Positions 7,184 through 8,910 of a DNA stretch of 8,910 nt are shown here, piece after piece. The translations under genes and the position numbers were made by a program. Position 1 is the first letter of the stretch. Each line of letters starts with the position of its first letter. The DNA is from an uncultured Mailhella sp. (GTDB lineage: Bacteria; Desulfobacterota; Desulfovibrionia; Desulfovibrionales; Desulfovibrionaceae). The DNA is taken from contig CALUWZ010000066.1 of assembly GCA_944324625.1 (NCBI GenBank), forward strand, positions 1 to 8,910, given 5' to 3'. The notes below the pieces were generated by a model. That model saw nothing but the letters and a program-made list of their open reading frames with translations, did no database searches and was not told the origin of the DNA.

Positions 7184-7207
7184 GCAGTCTGAAAATTTTC
7201 AAAAGTT

Positions 7208-7234
7208 AAAAAAAAATGGCTCTTTCGAGCCATT
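7208..7234 (-). terminator. Intrinsic terminator of the 127-residue unknown gene
   Basis: On the minus strand AATGGCTC (7234-7227) pairs with GAGCCATT (7222-7215) around a GAAA tetraloop, followed by an unbroken run of T that ends at 7208. It lies 33 bases after the stop at 7268 and separates this gene from the PreP gene. Confidence 0.88.
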
Positions 7235-7267
7235 AAATAAAAATATTATAATGAACAAAATCGGCTC

Positions 7268-7651
7268 TTAGCAATTGGCAGCGCGCAGGGTTTCTTCAAC
7301 GGTTTCAAGACTTGGGGTAGCATCGTCGTCCAAGCGGCAAAGCGTGCGCACCGCAAGCATAAGCATGTCAAAGGGCAAAGTCATTTCCGTGCTGCCGTTG
7401 TTAACGGTACAGGAATCCCCGTGCATATTGATTTTATAAGCACGGCGTTCTTTATGTTTTCCGGCCCCGGAAACCACGGAATACACCTGTTCATGACTGT
7501 CGGTCACATAAAGCTTTTGGGTAGTAAGAGAGGCTTCTTCTTCGTCGTACCAAGAAGATTCGGAAAAAAGACGGCCTTTGAAATTCATTTCACCGCCGTT
7601 GTCAAGCTTTAAACAAACTTGTTCCATAGGATTGTCTTTGGACTGATACAT
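7268..7651 (-). CDS. Conserved-looking protein of unknown function, 127 residues
   Basis: I do not recognise the family. The product is soluble-looking, with no signal peptide or membrane segment. The middle (about residues 12-95) alternates hydrophobic and polar residues with Gly/Asn/Asp turns (CLKLDNGGEMNFKGRLF, TQKLYVTDSHEQVYSVVSG, RAYKINMHGDSCTV), suggesting a small beta-sandwich or barrel, followed by a short helix (PFDMLMLAVRTLCRL) and an acidic helical tail ending in a cysteine (RAANC). Cysteines are few and not in a metal-binding pattern. The start is supported by GGAGG (7660-7656) 4 bases upstream; the next Met (residue 9) lacks such a site. The gene is a complete transcription unit: a TTGACA promoter upstream and a strong terminator downstream, so it is likely real and expressed. 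It is transcribed divergently from the hydrolase gene. No function is proposed. Confidence 0.82.
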   Translation of the reverse strand: MYQSKDNPMEQVCLKLDNGGEMNFKGRLFSESSWYDEEEASLTTQKLYVTDSHEQVYSVVSGAGKHKERRAYKINMHGDSCTVNNGSTEMTLPFDMLMLAVRTLCRLDDDATPSLETVEETLRAANC

Positions 7652-7724
7652 AAAGCCTCCGCAACGTTAAGCCATGAGCGCCAATACCGATTCCGTATCA
7701 TTGCTTATGCATTTTATGATTATT

Positions 7725-7753
7725 TTTTTACACAGCTTTCGCCGAAATGTCAA
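7725..7753 (-). promoter_or_regulatory. Candidate promoter for the 127-residue unknown gene
   Basis: On the minus strand a consensus TTGACA (7753-7748) is followed after exactly 17 bases by TAAAAA (7730-7725), four of six matches to the -10 consensus. Transcription would begin near 7718, leaving a leader of about 66 bases before the ATG at 7651. Confidence 0.5.
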
Positions 7754-7772
7754 CCAAACAGGCTTTTGGCTT

Positions 7773-7800
7773 TTGCACGGCACAGAAAAAATTTTATAGA
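7773..7800 (+). promoter_or_regulatory. Candidate promoter for the hydrolase and flavoprotein genes
   Basis: TTGCAC (7773-7778) and TATAGA (7795-7800) are spaced by 16 bases; each is a four-of-six match to consensus. Transcription would start near 7807, about 52 bases before the hydrolase ATG. The region is AT-rich, so chance matches are possible. Confidence 0.4.
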
Positions 7801-7846
7801 TTTAAACCCTATACACGGCAAAAAATTTTTGTTAACTTTCCCCTTC

Positions 7847-7853
7847 AAGGAGG
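7847..7853 (+). promoter_or_regulatory. Strong ribosome-binding site of the hydrolase gene
   Basis: AAGGAGG, a full match to the anti-Shine-Dalgarno core, lies 5 bases before the ATG at 7859. It fixes this start against a long in-frame upstream extension reaching back to 7619. Confidence 0.93.
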
Positions 7854-7858
7854 ACATT

Positions 7859-8476
7859 ATGCCTGTTTTAACTTTTTCTCTGGGCCCGCTTGAAACCAAC
7901 TGCCATTTATACCACAACGGCACAGACGCCATTATTATAGATCCCAGCGGCCACATGGTTGATATTCTTAATGAAATCAAAAATAAAAAACTCACGATTC
8001 AGGGAATTTTGCTGACGCACATGCATTTTGACCATGTATACGGCTGTGCGGAATTGGAAAGCTTTGTAAAAATCCCCGTACAGGCCGGAAAGGAAGATAT
8101 CGAAATTGCAGACATTCTCCTTTCTTCCGCCAAACGCTACGGCCTGCCCGAAGTGGACGAATTTCATCCTCAGCCCATTGAGGAAGGACTGCACAAATTC
8201 GGCAGCATTGAAGTGGATGTGCGCCATGTTCCCGGACACAGCCCCGGTTCACTTGCCTATTACATCAAAGACGAAAACATTGTTTTCACCGGCGACGTGC
8301 TCTTTTACCGCAGCATAGGCCGTTCCGACCTGCCTAAAGGCGACTTTGACACGCTGGCAAAAAGCATTCGCGAAAAACTTTATACCCTGCCGGAAGAAAC
8401 AGTCGTATACTGCGGCCACGGTCCTGAAACCACCATCGGCGACGAACGCATTAAAAACGCCTTTGTGCGGGCTTAA
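7859..8476 (+). CDS. Metallo-beta-lactamase-fold hydrolase, glyoxalase-II-like (YcbL type)
   Basis: A 205-residue, single-domain, cytoplasmic metallohydrolase. The two-metal site is complete: THMHFDH (residues 53-59; ligands His54, His56, Asp58, His59), His127 in PGHSPGS, Asp146 in FTGDVLF, and His187 in CGHGPETT. GRSDLP (154-159) and the C-terminal GHGPETTIGDER are typical of the short glyoxalase-II-like branch that hydrolyses thioesters such as S-lactoylglutathione, rather than of true beta-lactamases. It lacks the extra C-terminal substrate-binding domain of classical GloB, and the real substrate cannot be told from sequence; in an anaerobe another thiol ester is plausible. Initiation at 7859 is set by a strong Shine-Dalgarno. 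The stop at 8474-8476 is only 9 bases before the next gene, so the two are probably cotranscribed. Confidence 0.9.
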   Translation: MPVLTFSLGPLETNCHLYHNGTDAIIIDPSGHMVDILNEIKNKKLTIQGILLTHMHFDHVYGCAELESFVKIPVQAGKEDIEIADILLSSAKRYGLPEVDEFHPQPIEEGLHKFGSIEVDVRHVPGHSPGSLAYYIKDENIVFTGDVLFYRSIGRSDLPKGDFDTLAKSIREKLYTLPEETVVYCGHGPETTIGDERIKNAFVRA

Positions 8477-8485
8477 TACAGTAAT

Positions 8486-8910
8486 ATGAAGTACGGCATT
8501 TATTCATGCAGTCCCCGTGCGGGCGGCAACTGTGATTTTTGTGCGGGACTTATCCAAAAATATGTGCAGGACTGTTCCCTGTATTTTCCCTCCCGCAAAA
8601 TAATACAGCCCTGCGCTGCCTGCGGATTTTGCGAAAATGCGCTGGGCCAATGCTCTTTCAGCATAATGGAAGACGATACGGCAACCCTTATGTATAAAGA
8701 ACTCTTTCAGCTTAAGCGTGCCGTTTTCATCGTGCCGATTTATTTTTACCATGTGCCTGCAGGCTTCAAAGCCTTTCTGGACAGGGCGCAGACTTGGTAT
8801 GTTCTGCCAAAGGAACAAAAACCTGCCAAGGACCTGAAAATCAAAGTCATACTCATCGGCGCGCGGGAACAAGGCGAAAAACTTTTTGAAGGCGCAAGCC
8901 TCAGCATTAA
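8486..8910 (+). CDS. Iron-sulfur flavoprotein / NADPH-dependent FMN reductase-like protein (3' truncated)
   Basis: The frame opens with ATG at 8486 and runs off the window after 141 codons. The N-terminus MKYGIYSCSPRAGGNCDF is a flavodoxin-like first strand and phosphate loop (compare the usual SPR-x-GGN-T/S form), and VPIYFYHVPAGFKAFLDR (83-100) is the flavin-contact segment typical of FMN_red/flavodoxin-like reductases. Between them lies CAACGFCENALGQC (Cys43, 46, 49, 56; C-x2-C-x2-C-x6-C), which fits the compact cysteine motif known for Isf, the archaeal iron-sulfur flavoprotein that binds a [4Fe-4S] cluster and FMN. Cys8, 16, 19 and 30 are additional. A role in electron transfer or oxidant reduction is inferred. 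No clear Shine-Dalgarno is seen; the upstream gene's TAA is 9 bases away and in the same frame, so translation may be coupled, and no earlier start is possible. Confidence 0.8.
   Translation, partial: MKYGIYSCSPRAGGNCDFCAGLIQKYVQDCSLYFPSRKIIQPCAACGFCENALGQCSFSIMEDDTATLMYKELFQLKRAVFIVPIYFYHVPAGFKAFLDRAQTWYVLPKEQKPAKDLKIKVILIGAREQGEKLFEGASLSI

Noticed and set aside
7128..7202. A 25-residue N-terminal extension of PreP from a TTG codon, which might be read as a targeting sequence
   Set aside because: There is no ribosome-binding site for the TTG, the candidate promoter lies within this stretch, and the ATG at 7127 has a good Shine-Dalgarno.
7661..7674. A sigma-54-like TGGC...TTGC on the minus strand upstream of the unknown gene
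   Set aside because: The GG-to-GC distance is one base short of the strict spacing and the site is almost on top of the ribosome-binding site.
7619..7858. An 80-residue N-terminal extension of the hydrolase
   Set aside because: The extension overlaps the divergent gene and its promoter region and has no family likeness; AAGGAGG places the start at 7859.
8504..8872. A 122-codon minus-strand frame at the right edge
   Set aside because: It is antisense to the flavoprotein gene, whose motifs (SPR-x-GGN, VPIYFYHVPAGFKAF) are clear on the plus strand.

Overview
The window looks like ordinary chromosome from an anaerobic, Gram-negative, sulfate-reducer-type deltaproteobacterium (Desulfovibrionaceae or a close relative with moderate to low GC). 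This is inferred from the truncated porin at the left edge, which resembles the homotrimeric outer-membrane porins of that family, and from an oxygen-sensitive indolepyruvate:ferredoxin oxidoreductase and an Isf-like iron-sulfur flavoprotein. Species cannot be named from sequence reading alone. No tRNA, rRNA, CRISPR array, insertion sequence, integrase or phage gene was seen.

Layout. Positions 1-369 hold the 3' end of the porin gene (+), closed by a strong terminator. Positions 427-835 are A-rich non-coding DNA with no convincing gene. A near-consensus promoter, flanked by two inverted repeats, drives trmH (899-1486, +), a tRNA 2'-O-ribose methyltransferase. trmH converges on a minus-strand block, and two hairpin terminators lie between them. 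The minus block, read right to left, is a 127-residue protein of unknown function (7651-7268), a PreP-type M16C zinc metallopeptidase (7127-4224) and a fused indolepyruvate oxidoreductase IorA-IorB (4184-1686). Each of the three appears to have its own promoter and terminator. At the right, a divergent plus-strand pair encodes a glyoxalase-II-like metallo-beta-lactamase-fold hydrolase (7859-8476) and, 9 bases later, a cysteine-rich flavoprotein that runs off the window (8486 onward).

How the genes fit together. PreP degrades peptides and IorAB oxidises aryl pyruvates from aromatic amino acids, so their adjacency is compatible with peptide and amino-acid catabolism, but this is inference only. 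The clearest unusual points are: IorA and IorB in one polypeptide with atypical cysteine spacing in both ferredoxin motifs; an extremely compact PreP/ior junction where stop codon, extended -10 box, terminator hairpin and ribosome-binding site share about 40 bases; extra cysteines in the flavin loop of the Isf-like protein; and dyad symmetry over both promoter boxes of trmH. I found no multi-gene system that looks clearly new; most of the window is housekeeping.
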